64,000 bases of DNA from the NCBI GenBank assembly GCA_019116485.1, contig DXBO01000134.1, positions 1 to 64,000 on the forward strand, written 5' to 3'. The DNA is from Candidatus Gemmiger excrementavium (lineage in GTDB: Bacteria > Bacillota > Clostridia > Oscillospirales > Ruminococcaceae). A program made the position numbers and the translations under genes. The notes beneath the pieces are model-generated. The model ran no database searches. It was not told the origin of the DNA and was given only the letters and a program-made list of their open reading frames with translations. Below are positions 57,069 through 64,000 of the stretch, piece by piece. Positions within the stretch are counted from its first letter, which is position 1. Each line of letters starts with the position of its first letter.

Positions 57069-57069
57069 T

Positions 57070-57840
57070 ATGAAGACCAAGACCAAAAAGCGCCTGGCCG
57101 GTGCGGCGGGCATCCTGATCATTCTGGGGCTGCTGCTGGCAGTGGATGCCATCACCGGGGACCCTTTCAGCCGGGCCTGGGCCCAGTGGCGGGCGCTCCA
57201 CCGGGCTGAGACTCTATACCCGGACCAGGAATTTACTGTGGCATCCAGCTACAGCGGGCAGTTTTTTAACTATGGGGTCACGGTGCAGTCCACCACCAGC
57301 ACCGATACCCGCTTTGATGTGACCACCGATTTCTGGCTCTTTACCCAGGACCGGGCCGGGGAACAGGTGGAAAACCGCTGGAACACTTGTTACCGTATGG
57401 GGCAGGAAGGTGCGGAGCAGATTGCCCATATCCTGGCCACAGACGCCCCGGAACTGGACCTGAATGGAATCTATGGCGCCGACCTGTGCACGGTGGAACT
57501 GGACCTGGCCTGGGAGCCGGACGGGGAAGGTTCGGGGCGTTCCCACCCCGAGAAAACCCCCGAACTCTTCCCGCTGGACGGCAGCTTTGATGCATCCCTG
57601 CTGCAAAAGGTGCCCAGCCGCCTGTGCGTGCAGGTGAACTGGACCGGAACGCCTGTCCAGGAGGACCTGGACACCGTGCTGCACACCCTCAAGCGGGTAC
57701 TGGAGGCCAACGGCCTGCCGGTGACCTACTATGATGTGATGCTGGTGCCCATGTATTCCCTGGAGGAATACAACAACCATGAAGCCATCCAGAACGGGCT
57801 GCTGGAATCCGGCCCGGTGCCCGCCGAAAATATCGCATAA
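57070..57840 (+). CDS. Membrane-anchored lipoprotein-like or outer-facing protein in the ECF unit
   Basis: 256 residues, unknown family. A basic start (MKTKTKKRL) and one helix (AGAAGILIILGLLLAVDAI) put the remaining 220 residues outside. The outer part is beta-rich (YPDQEFTVASSYSGQFFNYG, VTVQSTTSTDTRFDVTTDFW) and ends in a helical-beta segment (DTVLHTLKRVLEANGLPVTY). It overlaps no gene and starts one base after the anti-sigma stop, so it is part of the same transcript, and it may be a sensor, effector or regulon member. No lipobox cysteine is present. Confidence 0.7.
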   Translation: MKTKTKKRLAGAAGILIILGLLLAVDAITGDPFSRAWAQWRALHRAETLYPDQEFTVASSYSGQFFNYGVTVQSTTSTDTRFDVTTDFWLFTQDRAGEQVENRWNTCYRMGQEGAEQIAHILATDAPELDLNGIYGADLCTVELDLAWEPDGEGSGRSHPEKTPELFPLDGSFDASLLQKVPSRLCVQVNWTGTPVQEDLDTVLHTLKRVLEANGLPVTYYDVMLVPMYSLEEYNNHEAIQNGLLESGPVPAENIA

Positions 57841-57880
57841 ACACAGAGCGCCCCGGCAGAAACCGGGGCGCTCTGTGTTA
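57841..57880. terminator. Bidirectional terminator after the ECF unit
   Basis: Perfect arms ACACAGAGCGCCCCGG/CCGGGGCGCTCTGTGT (57841-57856 and 57863-57878) around CAGAAA, beginning right after the stop codon. It also closes the convergent GT4 operon. Confidence 0.85.
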
Positions 57881-57882
57881 TG

Positions 57883-58926
57883 TTATAAAGAGTGCGCCGC
57901 ACAGGGTAGCGGGGCGGGGGCGGCCTGCCGCCGGGGCAGCGCGGCGTAGTGGCCCAGCAGCGCTTGGCCAATCACCGGCAGCGCCCGTTCTTCGGCCACC
58001 GTCCGCCCGGCGGCGGTCACATCGGGCAGCCGGTGCTGCAAAATGCCGGCCAGTTTGGTCTGCAGCCCGGCGTTGTCGGCGGCCTTGTACACGTTCACGC
58101 CGTCGGTCAGCCAGCCCTTATATACCGGGATATCCCGCACCAGTACCGGCACGCCGCAGGCCAGGGCTTCCAGCACCACAATACCCTCGGTCTCCTCGTG
58201 GCTGCAGAACAAAAAGGCGTCGGCCCCGCAGTAGGCGTCGCGCAGCGCGGCCTGGGTCACAAACCCCGCAAAACACAGGTTAGGCGGCGCGGTCTGCATG
58301 GCTTTGCGCACGGCGCGGGGCACCAGGGCCGGATCGGTGTGGCCGAACCAGAAAAACCACACCCCGGGCATGCGGCGGGCCAGGGCGATGAAATCCAGGA
58401 TGCCCTTGCGCTCAAAGAAATGCCCGGCGCTGACCACGGCTTTTTGCCCGTCCGCCAGACCGTATTTTTCCCGGAACGCCGCGCCGCGCACCGGGTCGGG
58501 GGCAAAAAAGGCTGTATCCACCCCGTTGGAGAGCACCCGCACCGGCGGGCGCAGGCCGTACCCCTGCAGGATGTTTGCCGCGTAGGGGGTGGGGGTCAGA
58601 ATCAGGTCCGCCTGGTTGTAACAGTGGCACAGCCACCGCTTGAACAACGGCGCCAGCAGGTTGGACCCGGCAAAGGACTGGCGGAAATCTTCTTCGGTGG
58701 AGTGGCCGTACCAGAGTACCGGGATGCCCCGGCGGCGGGCCTTTCTGGCCGCCCGGACCGAGCAGGGCAGCACCGTGTTGATATGAATGGCGTCGGCAGG
58801 GGGCTGCCATTGGGTCACCACTTCCACCCCGGCGCTTTGCAGGGCGGCCCGCTGGTGGTTGGCCGCCTGGCCCACGCCGCTTTTGCCCACCAGCGCCAGG
58901 GAACCGGTGTAGATATGTACGCGCAT
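57883..58926 (-). CDS. GT4 family glycosyltransferase
   Basis: 347 residues, GT-B fold. The N-terminal domain has KSGVGQAANHQRAAL and LWYGHSTEEDFRQSFAG. The C-terminal domain has VLSNGVDTAFFAPD, AVVSAGHFFERKGILDFIAL, FWFGHTDP and the nucleotide-sugar motif FLFCSHEETEGIVVLEALACGVPVLV (EExEGIVxLE). It resembles the second enzyme of glycolipid synthesis, which adds a second hexose to monoglucosyl-diacylglycerol (as LafB or AlgP-like enzymes do). This reading comes from pairing with the other GT4 gene two positions upstream in the same operon. It is the last gene of that operon. Confidence 0.82.
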   Translation of the reverse strand: MRVHIYTGSLALVGKSGVGQAANHQRAALQSAGVEVVTQWQPPADAIHINTVLPCSVRAARKARRRGIPVLWYGHSTEEDFRQSFAGSNLLAPLFKRWLCHCYNQADLILTPTPYAANILQGYGLRPPVRVLSNGVDTAFFAPDPVRGAAFREKYGLADGQKAVVSAGHFFERKGILDFIALARRMPGVWFFWFGHTDPALVPRAVRKAMQTAPPNLCFAGFVTQAALRDAYCGADAFLFCSHEETEGIVVLEALACGVPVLVRDIPVYKGWLTDGVNVYKAADNAGLQTKLAGILQHRLPDVTAAGRTVAEERALPVIGQALLGHYAALPRRQAAPAPLPCAAHSL

Positions 58927-58930
58927 TTTG

Positions 58931-59515
58931 TCACCTCCACAATCCCAGCAGATTCTGGGCGATCACGGTCAGCCCCAGGCTGTACAGGGCGATGGCCGCG
59001 GGTTTGCACAACAGGATGATGGCCGTATACACCCGCCAGGACATGGTGGTGGTCCCGGCCAGAAAACACAGGTAGTCATCCGGCGCTACGGGGATAAAGA
59101 TCAGAAAGGCGAACCACCGGGTAAAACGGTTGCCGCTGCCCATAAAGTGGTCGTATTTTTCCATAAGACGGGGCGGGAACATGGCCTCCAGCAGCGGGCG
59201 GCCACAGGCCCGGGCAATGGCAAAGGCGGCCAGCGACCCGATGCAGATGCCTATGTAGTTGTACCAGAATCCCGCCCAGGCACCAAACAAAATCACCCCG
59301 GCCAGGCAGCCCAGCCCGCCGGGCAGAATGGGGATGACCACCTGCACGGCCTGGAACGCCATGAACACCACCGGCCCCGCCCAGCCGAATTGGCCGATGT
59401 AGCCGGTCAGCGCCTCCCGGGAATCGAACAGCCCTGCCTGCCAGAAGACAAAGGCCAACGCGCAGCACAGCGCCAGCCCCAGCAGGGACGCAGCGCGGTT
59501 GAGATTTTTCACCAT
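58931..59515 (-). CDS. TVP38/TMEM64 (VTT-domain) membrane protein
   Basis: 194 residues with about five to six membrane segments. The VTT domain shows PVVFMAFQAVQVVIPILPGGLGCLAGVILFG, FWYNYIGICIGSLAAFAIARACGRPL and the later FLIFIPVAPDDYLCFLAGTTTMSW. Proteins with this domain (DedA, TVP38, VTT) act in lipid or undecaprenyl-phosphate handling and include lipid scramblases. It lies between two GT4 genes and overlaps the upstream one by 7 bases, so it may help to move their glycolipid product. The start is at 59515 behind GGTGATCC; the ribosome site is within the upstream gene. Confidence 0.85.
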   Translation of the reverse strand: MVKNLNRAASLLGLALCCALAFVFWQAGLFDSREALTGYIGQFGWAGPVVFMAFQAVQVVIPILPGGLGCLAGVILFGAWAGFWYNYIGICIGSLAAFAIARACGRPLLEAMFPPRLMEKYDHFMGSGNRFTRWFAFLIFIPVAPDDYLCFLAGTTTMSWRVYTAIILLCKPAAIALYSLGLTVIAQNLLGLWR

Positions 59516-60681
59516 AGGATCACCTTCCTTGTCCAGGGCAGCAGGGAATGGGTACGGGGGGCCTGCAGGGCGGTACGGTACAAGGCTTCCACCGACTGGC
59601 CGAATACCGCCCGGGTATAGGGGGCGGCGGCCCGGCGGGCGGCTTGCCGCAGGGGCAAAGCCGCCGCGCCGGTGGGCAGTGCGCGGGCCAGCGCCGCCAG
59701 TTCGGCAGGGGCATGGTAGACCCAGCCCCCCTCGCCGGGACGGATCAGCGCCTCCACGCAGGGGTCGGCGCGGCAAAGCAGCGGCAGTCCGGCGGCCAGG
59801 GCTTCTATGTAGGTCAGGCCCTGGGCCTCGCTGGTGGAAGCACTCACAAAGGCGTCGGCCAGGGCGTAGTAGCGCGGCACCTCGGCGGGGTCTACCATGC
59901 CCGCAAAAACCACCCGGTCCTGCAGGCCCAGGGCGGCGGCTCTGGCTTCCAGGGCCGGGCGCTCGGGGCCGTCCCCCACGATCAACAGGGCTGCGCCGGG
60001 CACAGCGGGCAGAACATCTATGAGTTCGGCAATGTTTTTCTCTTTGGCCAGGCGGCCCAGATAGAGCAGCACTGGCCCCTGCTCCGGCAGGCCCAGGGCG
60101 GTACGCAGCACCGGGTCGGGGGCGGCGTTGAACCGTGCCAGGTCCAGCCCGGTGGGGATCACCCGCACCGGGCACTGCACGCCGTACCCCCGCAGCAGCC
60201 GCTGAATCTTGGGGGTGGGGGCAATCACCGCATCGGCACGGGCACAGACGCCCCGGGTAAACAGGGCGGCCAGCCGGCGGCCCATGCGGCGGCTGGGGGA
60301 AAAGTAGTGGGTGTAATCCTCGTACACTGTGTGATAGGTGTGCACCAGCGGTGCGCCGCAGGCCCGGGCGATGCGCCGGGCCGGGGCGAAGGTGCTGAAC
60401 TCACACTGAGAGTGCACCACATCGGGCCGCCAGTCCACAAGGTCTTGCAGGGCGCGGTCCAGAGCGGGGGCCCGCAGCCGGGCGCCGGGGTAGATCAGCC
60501 CGGCGTCCAGCGAACCCAGAAAGGTCACGCCCTCTTCCACCCGGGTACGGGGGCCACCGGCGAGGGTCAGCACCCGGACCTCGTGGCCGCGGGCGGTCAG
60601 TTCGGCACGCAGGTTCACCGTGGAAGTCACCACCCCGTTTACGGTGGGGGTCCAGGTATCGGTGGTAAGCAGAATTTTCAT
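59509..60681 (-). CDS. GT4 glycosyltransferase, probable diacylglycerol glucosyltransferase
   Basis: 390 residues from the ATG at 60681 (AAGGAGCC lies before it). The start MKILLTTDTWTPTVNGVVTSTVNLRAELTARGHEV is characteristic of the 1,2-diacylglycerol 3-glucosyltransferase group of GT4. VIPTGLDLARFN, VLLYLGRLAKEKNIAELIDVL, VIVGDGP-type and the donor motif DAFVSASTSEAQGLTYIEALAAGLPLL (ExxGxxxxEA) complete the fold. It would place glucose on diacylglycerol at the inner face of the membrane, giving the glycolipid that can anchor lipoteichoic acid. First gene of the GT4-VTT-GT4 operon. GtrA upstream is separated from it by a terminator. Confidence 0.83.
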   Translation of the reverse strand: MKILLTTDTWTPTVNGVVTSTVNLRAELTARGHEVRVLTLAGGPRTRVEEGVTFLGSLDAGLIYPGARLRAPALDRALQDLVDWRPDVVHSQCEFSTFAPARRIARACGAPLVHTYHTVYEDYTHYFSPSRRMGRRLAALFTRGVCARADAVIAPTPKIQRLLRGYGVQCPVRVIPTGLDLARFNAAPDPVLRTALGLPEQGPVLLYLGRLAKEKNIAELIDVLPAVPGAALLIVGDGPERPALEARAAALGLQDRVVFAGMVDPAEVPRYYALADAFVSASTSEAQGLTYIEALAAGLPLLCRADPCVEALIRPGEGGWVYHAPAELAALARALPTGAAALPLRQAARRAAAPYTRAVFGQSVEALYRTALQAPRTHSLLPWTRKVILW

Positions 60682-60781
60682 AAGCGGGCTCCTTGTGGGA
60701 CTGGTAAAAATTTCTTTTGCCCATATTAACGAGCCTCTGCGCCTTGTTTTTGCACACCGGGAAAAAAGTTTACAACTTGTA

Positions 60782-60813
60782 CAAAAAAAGCGGGCCGCTG
60801 AAGCGGTCCGCTT
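60782..60813 (-). terminator. Terminator after gtrA-like gene
   Basis: Minus-strand stem AAGCGGACCGCT/AGCGGCCCGCTT (with one mismatch) followed by seven Ts. Confidence 0.85.
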
Positions 60814-60829
60814 GCAAAATTTTATGCCG

Positions 60830-61240
60830 TCAATAGACAAAGGCTTTCTGGGCCAGATAGTTGAGGAAAAACAGCGCCACATCCACCGGGATTTTGGCGG
60901 CCAGTTCCGGGGTGCCGACAGGCAGCATGGTCACCAGTGCGGCCACCAGCAGGGCGCTGGCCAGCGTTTTCAGTACCGTGACCACGGTGTACAATCCCGC
61001 AGACCGCCCGTGGGCCGTGTGGCTGTGGAACACAAGGAAATAGTTCATCAGGTAATTGCACAGGGAGGACAGCACCCGGGCCAGAATGGTGGCGGCCACA
61101 ATGGCGACGGTTTCGGGCAGACGGGGGCGCAGGACGGCGCACAGCAGGGAAAAAGCGCCCAGGTCCACCGCGCTGGAACCCAGGGAGGAAGCAGAAAACC
61201 GGCCAAACCGGGCGATGGCGGCCACTTTGGGGTTGCTCAC
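60830..61240 (-). CDS. GtrA family membrane protein
   Basis: 136 residues with four helices. GtrA motifs are ARFGRFSASSLGSSAVDLGAFSLL in helix 1, ARVLSSLCNYLMNYFLVF after helix 2 (with the conserved Asn-Tyr pattern), and a final FLNYLAQKAFVY. Family members help to move a polyprenyl-phosphate sugar across the membrane, or regulate such flipping, in cell-surface glycosylation. The gene is next to the glycolipid operon but has its own promoter and terminator. The start is GTG at 61240, with AAAGGA 10 bases before it. A four-codon frame (ATG at 61251) ends overlapping this start. Confidence 0.85.
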   Translation of the reverse strand: MSNPKVAAIARFGRFSASSLGSSAVDLGAFSLLCAVLRPRLPETVAIVAATILARVLSSLCNYLMNYFLVFHSHTAHGRSAGLYTVVTVLKTLASALLVAALVTMLPVGTPELAAKIPVDVALFFLNYLAQKAFVY

Positions 61241-61260
61241 AGTACAGACATCCTTTCAGA

Positions 61261-61288
61261 AAAAGAGGCCGCCCGGCAGCGGGCGGCA
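61261..61288 (-). promoter_or_regulatory. Hairpin with T tract in the gtrA leader
   Basis: Minus-strand stem CCGCCCG/CGGGCGG followed by CCTCTTTTTC. It lies between the gtrA promoter and start codon, so it acts as a terminator or attenuator in that leader, and also ends transcripts from the response-regulator gene upstream. Confidence 0.6.
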
Positions 61289-61312
61289 GAATAAAAAGTG
61301 TGTATGTAAGCA

Positions 61313-61341
61313 AGTATAAAACTTTTTGAGTCAAAAGTCAA
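61313..61341 (-). promoter_or_regulatory. Promoter of the gtrA-like gene
   Basis: Minus-strand TTGACT (61336-61341) and TATACT (61313-61318) with a 17-base spacer, directly after the stop of the response-regulator gene. Confidence 0.7.
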
Positions 61342-61356
61342 CCGGCTGCCCGGCGT

Positions 61357-62013
61357 TTACCGCGCCAGCCGGTACACCAGGCAGGGCCGCCCGCCGGTGC
61401 CGTAGTCCATATCGCCGGTTACCTGCCCCTGCTGGGCCAGATGGCTCAGGTAACGCCGTACCGTCACCACCGAAAGCCCTGCGGCAGCGGCCAGTTCCTC
61501 GCAGGTGTGGGGGTGGTCGGGGTCGGCCCGCAGGCAAGCCAGCACCCGCTCCAGTGTCTGGGGCTGCATGCCTTTGGGCAGGGCGGCGGGGGCGGCATGA
61601 AGCAGGCTGTCCAGCGTCTGCTGGTCCAGGCTGCCGCGCATGGCGCTGCGGCGGCGGCAAAAGGCGTCCAGTGCGGTGCAGAACCGCTCATAGGCAAAGG
61701 GCTTGACCAGGTAATCCACCACGCCCAGCCGGGTCAGCGCCTCCACGGTGGCGGCGTCGTTGGCGGCGGTAATCATAATCACATCAGCCGCCACCCCGGC
61801 CCCCCGGATGGCTCGCAGCAGTTCCAGGCCGTTCATCTCGGGCATGTAAAAATCCAGGATCACCAGGTCGGCGGGGTTGCGGCGCAGCCACTCCAGCGCC
61901 CGGCGGGGGCGGGCGAAGGTCTGGGTCACCGTAAAACGGCCATCCCGCTCGGCATAGCGGCGGTTCAGCTCAGTGATGATAGGGTCGTCTTCCACGATCA
62001 CAACTTGGTACAT
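61357..62013 (-). CDS. CitB/DcuR-type response regulator
   Basis: 218 residues. The receiver domain has Asp9-Asp10, phosphorylation site Asp54 (LVILDFYMPEMNGLELL), the Thr in VIMITAANDA and the Lys in DYLVKPFAYERF. The C-terminal half is the winged-helix-like DNA-binding domain of the CitB/DctR/MalR group (CEELAAAAGLSVVTVRRYLSHLAQQGQVTG). Such regulators answer to di- or tricarboxylates or, in some species, glutamine. It begins three bases after the sensor kinase, and nothing downstream on the strand is an obvious transporter, so its target operon is not seen here. Confidence 0.9.
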   Translation of the reverse strand: MYQVVIVEDDPIITELNRRYAERDGRFTVTQTFARPRRALEWLRRNPADLVILDFYMPEMNGLELLRAIRGAGVAADVIMITAANDAATVEALTRLGVVDYLVKPFAYERFCTALDAFCRRRSAMRGSLDQQTLDSLLHAAPAALPKGMQPQTLERVLACLRADPDHPHTCEELAAAAGLSVVTVRRYLSHLAQQGQVTGDMDYGTGGRPCLVYRLAR

Positions 62014-62016
62014 CGT

Positions 62017-63645
62017 TCATCCTCCTGCAGGGCCGTCCTGGGCCGGCCGGAACGTTACAATAAAGGAACTGCCCACCCCTTTGGTGGATTCCACCCGGAT
62101 CTCGCCGCCGTAGGTGTCTACAGCACGCTTGACCAGGAACAGCCCGGTGCCGTGGCCGGTGCCCTTGGTGGTGGCTCCCCGGTGGAACAGGCGGGCCCGC
62201 ATGGCCTCCTCCATACCGGGGCCGTTGTCGTCCACGCTCAGGATCAGCCCGTGGTCGCTTTCGCACAGCGACACCGTGACTTCGTGCAAGATGTCGGCGG
62301 GGGCGTCGGCCAGGGCGTCGAAAGCGTTCTCGATCAGATTGCCCAGGATGGTGATGATGCTGTCGGCGGGCAGAAAATCGTTGTCCGCCCGCAGGCGGCT
62401 TTCCGGCGTCAGGGTCAGCCGCACCCCCAGTTCGGCGGCGCGGCAGCTTTTGCCGATGAGCAGCGCCGCCACCGAGGGTTCGGCGATCTGTTGGGAGATA
62501 CGCCGCACCGATACCGCCCGGGTCTGGGTCAGCTGCAGCACATATTCCTCGGCCTGTTTGGCCTCACCCAGCTGCAAAAGCCCCAGGATCACATGGAGTT
62601 TGTTCATGAATTCATGGGTATAGGCCCGCATGGCCTCCACGATGTGCTGCACGCCGGTCAGTTCCCGGGCCAGGTTGGCCACCTCGGTGCGGTTGCGGAA
62701 GATGGCCACCGCCCCCACGATCTGGCCGTCCCGGCGGATGGGCATCCGGTCAGTCAGAATGCGCACATGCTTGAAGGATTCCAGGCTGAAATTGTATTCC
62801 GGCTGGCCGGAGACCATGACCCGGGGAATGGTGGACTGGGGATAGACCGCCGCCAGCGGCTGACCCACGGCGCTGCCCTTGTCCAGCGAGAGCAGTTCCG
62901 CCGCCGCCCGGTTCAGGTAGAGTACCCGGCTGTCCCGGTCAATGGCCAGAAGCCCTTCGTCCAGGGCGTCCAGCAGTTCCATCCGGCGCAGAAACAGGTC
63001 CCGGAACGCATCCGGCTCGTAGCCCAGCAGGTCGTCCTTGATGCGGCGGGCCAGCTGCAGGCTCAGCAGGGTGCCTACCCCCAGGGCTGCCAGCCCGATG
63101 CTGAGAAAGACGATCAGGGTGCGCTGAATGGTCTGCCGGATGGAGCGCAGATACACACCGGCCATCACATAGCCGTTCACGGTGCCGTCGGTGCCGCGCA
63201 CCGCAGTGTAGGCGCAGTAGTCCGCCCCGGCGGGGGCCTGGGCGTCGTCCAGCAGGGGGGTCTGCGTCTCCTGCAGCCGGGCCAGCAAAGTGTCGTCCAG
63301 GGGGGTCAGCGTGCCGGCGTCGCTCTCCCCGGTGGTGGCGTCGTAATAGGCCTTGGGGATGCCGTCCTGGTCGTACACGGCCACCAGGTCGATGGCCGCC
63401 AGGCTGTGGGCGGTGCGTTCCACATAGTCGGCGGCGGCCTGGGCGTGGGCGGGGCCCGCCAGGGCCAGGGCATCGGCAGAGGCCTGCACCGCTGCGGTCA
63501 GGGTGCGGTCCCGTGCTTCCCGTTCCTGGTCCAGGCTGATCCAAAGCCCGGCACCGGTGGCCAGTACCATGGCCACCAGAATGCCCAGCACCGATACCCG
63601 CAGGATGCGCTGGTAAATGGTATGCCCGGCGGTGCTTTTGTCCAT
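62017..63645 (-). CDS. CitA/DcuS-type sensor histidine kinase
   Basis: 542 residues. Helix 1 (VSVLGILVAMVLATGAGLWI, residues about 16-36) and helix 2 (LIVFLSIGLAALGVGTLLSL, about 180) bracket a single-Cache outer domain (VAVYDQDGIPKAYYDATTG, YTAVRGTDGTVNGYVMAGVY). A PAS domain follows, holding LDALDEGLLAIDRDSRVLYL, then the SpoOB-type H-box MRAYTHEFMNKLHVILGLL (phosphorylated His) and an ATPase domain (ILGNLIENAFDAL, VDDNGPGMEEAM, GTGLFLVKRAVDTYGG). It is of the CitA/DcuS class, which senses an outside organic acid and signals to the CitB-type regulator just downstream. The ligand is unknown. Confidence 0.9.
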   Translation of the reverse strand: MDKSTAGHTIYQRILRVSVLGILVAMVLATGAGLWISLDQEREARDRTLTAAVQASADALALAGPAHAQAAADYVERTAHSLAAIDLVAVYDQDGIPKAYYDATTGESDAGTLTPLDDTLLARLQETQTPLLDDAQAPAGADYCAYTAVRGTDGTVNGYVMAGVYLRSIRQTIQRTLIVFLSIGLAALGVGTLLSLQLARRIKDDLLGYEPDAFRDLFLRRMELLDALDEGLLAIDRDSRVLYLNRAAAELLSLDKGSAVGQPLAAVYPQSTIPRVMVSGQPEYNFSLESFKHVRILTDRMPIRRDGQIVGAVAIFRNRTEVANLARELTGVQHIVEAMRAYTHEFMNKLHVILGLLQLGEAKQAEEYVLQLTQTRAVSVRRISQQIAEPSVAALLIGKSCRAAELGVRLTLTPESRLRADNDFLPADSIITILGNLIENAFDALADAPADILHEVTVSLCESDHGLILSVDDNGPGMEEAMRARLFHRGATTKGTGHGTGLFLVKRAVDTYGGEIRVESTKGVGSSFIVTFRPAQDGPAGG

Positions 63646-63683
63646 GCTGTAGTCAACCCCTTTCCGGCTGCCGGTTTGGGGTT

Positions 63684-63713
63684 ATGATACCACTTTTCGG
63701 CTTGTATCGTCAA
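63684..63713 (-). promoter_or_regulatory. Promoter of the two-component system
   Basis: Minus-strand TTGACG (63708-63713) and TATCAT (63684-63689) with an 18-base spacer, about 38 bases before the kinase start codon. The rest of the gap to 63848 is AT-richer and probably contains the divergent promoter. Confidence 0.65.
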
Positions 63714-63848
63714 TGTTGCACAAAGGGGACCGGTCAGCCGGGCAAAAAAAGCGGTGGGTTTGCACGGTTTTGTTTTTTTTAGTTTCATAAGGCTGTCATA
63801 CCGGGCCCGGCAGGCGTAAGATGTGGGGGAAACAGAGGTGAGAGACAT

Positions 63849-64000
63849 TTGCAAGGATTAAAACAGATTCTGCTGGAAGCCCTGAGCAACGAGACCGCCT
63901 TCACCCTGCCGGTGCTGGACGGCATCCCGGTGGCGTCGTCGGTACTGGTGAGCTGGGTGCTCATGCTGGTGCTGATGGCCGCCACCCTGTGGATGACCCG
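63849..64000 (+). CDS. atpB: F-type ATP synthase subunit a, N-terminal part (cut by window edge)
   Basis: The 50 codons in the window begin, from the TTG at 63849, LQGLKQILLEALSNETAFTL, then PVLDGIPVASSVLVSWVLML and the start of a first helix (VLMAATLWMTR). A short amphipathic start followed by a helix with SSVLVSW is the pattern of clostridial F0 subunit a. The identification rests on a short fragment and should be checked against the next bases. GAGGTGAG lies 7 bases before the TTG. The gene continues beyond the right edge. Confidence 0.6.
   Translation, partial: MQGLKQILLEALSNETAFTLPVLDGIPVASSVLVSWVLMLVLMAATLWMT

Noticed and set aside
1-64000. CRISPR arrays, tRNA and rRNA genes, prophage genes or insertion sequences
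   Set aside because: No regularly spaced direct repeats, no cloverleaf-like sequence with the T-loop motif, and no transposase, integrase or phage protein was seen on either strand. Distant remnants could escape reading by eye.

Overview
The window looks like chromosome from a high-GC, strictly anaerobic, gut-type Firmicute of the Oscillospiraceae (Faecalibacterium/Gemmiger/Subdoligranulum-like). This is inferred from the GC-rich codon use, the Gram-positive promoters and Shine-Dalgarno sites, desulfoferrodoxin plus rubredoxin, a SigK-type sigma factor and the membrane-anchored surface proteins. No species can be named from the sequence alone. I see no rRNA, tRNA, CRISPR array, prophage or insertion sequence.

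Layout. 0.1-2.6 kb: oxidative-stress pair (desulfoferrodoxin, rubredoxin), an RpiR regulator and a WecG/TagA-type transferase. 2.7-6.7 kb (minus): Trk/Ktr potassium uptake (TrkH, TrkA), an unlisted 45-residue membrane peptide, and a shortened KdpD-like kinase with a KdpE-like regulator. 6.9-20.8 kb: purine and molybdenum-hydroxylase region, with an NTPase-ModE fusion, a xanthine permease, a three-subunit xanthine dehydrogenase-type hydroxylase, a MocA-like nucleotidyltransferase and guanine deaminase, interspersed with two AGCS amino-acid:sodium symporters, DegV and NAD(P)H-hydrate epimerase. 20.8-24.6 kb: small housekeeping and regulatory genes ending in sigK.

24.6-31.0 kb is the most striking part. 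A 1723-residue secreted M60 (mucinase-type) metallopeptidase carries a dockerin-like module but no wall anchor of its own. Nineteen bases later comes a signal-peptide protein with a cohesin-like domain, a Pro/Thr-rich stalk and a C-terminal membrane helix. Together they suggest a two-gene, cellulosome-like surface display system for mucin or glycoprotein breakdown. Its promoter holds an inverted-repeat operator candidate.

31.0-46.3 kb is an envelope-glycan region: an RmlD-like reductase, then an operon with a WecE-type sugar aminotransferase, a GNAT acetyltransferase, an ArnC-like GT2, an ArnE/ArnF-like flippase pair and two paralogous GT-C-like membrane proteins. These genes can be read as one route from dTDP-amino-sugar to lipid-linked sugar, flipping and transfer outside. 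A PAP2 phosphatase and two more large membrane proteins follow on the other strand.

46.5-64 kb: CorC/HlyC-type CBS transporter, a repeat-rich intergenic element, MATE pump, short AlbA_2 protein, MBL hydrolase, an autoregulated-looking TetR gene leading a phytoene-desaturase-like plus ferredoxin-reductase-like pair, an SLC13/ArsB-like permease, an ECF sigma/anti-sigma unit, a GT4-VTT-GT4 glycolipid-like operon, GtrA, a CitA/CitB-type two-component system, and the first 50 codons of a probable ATP synthase subunit a at the right edge.
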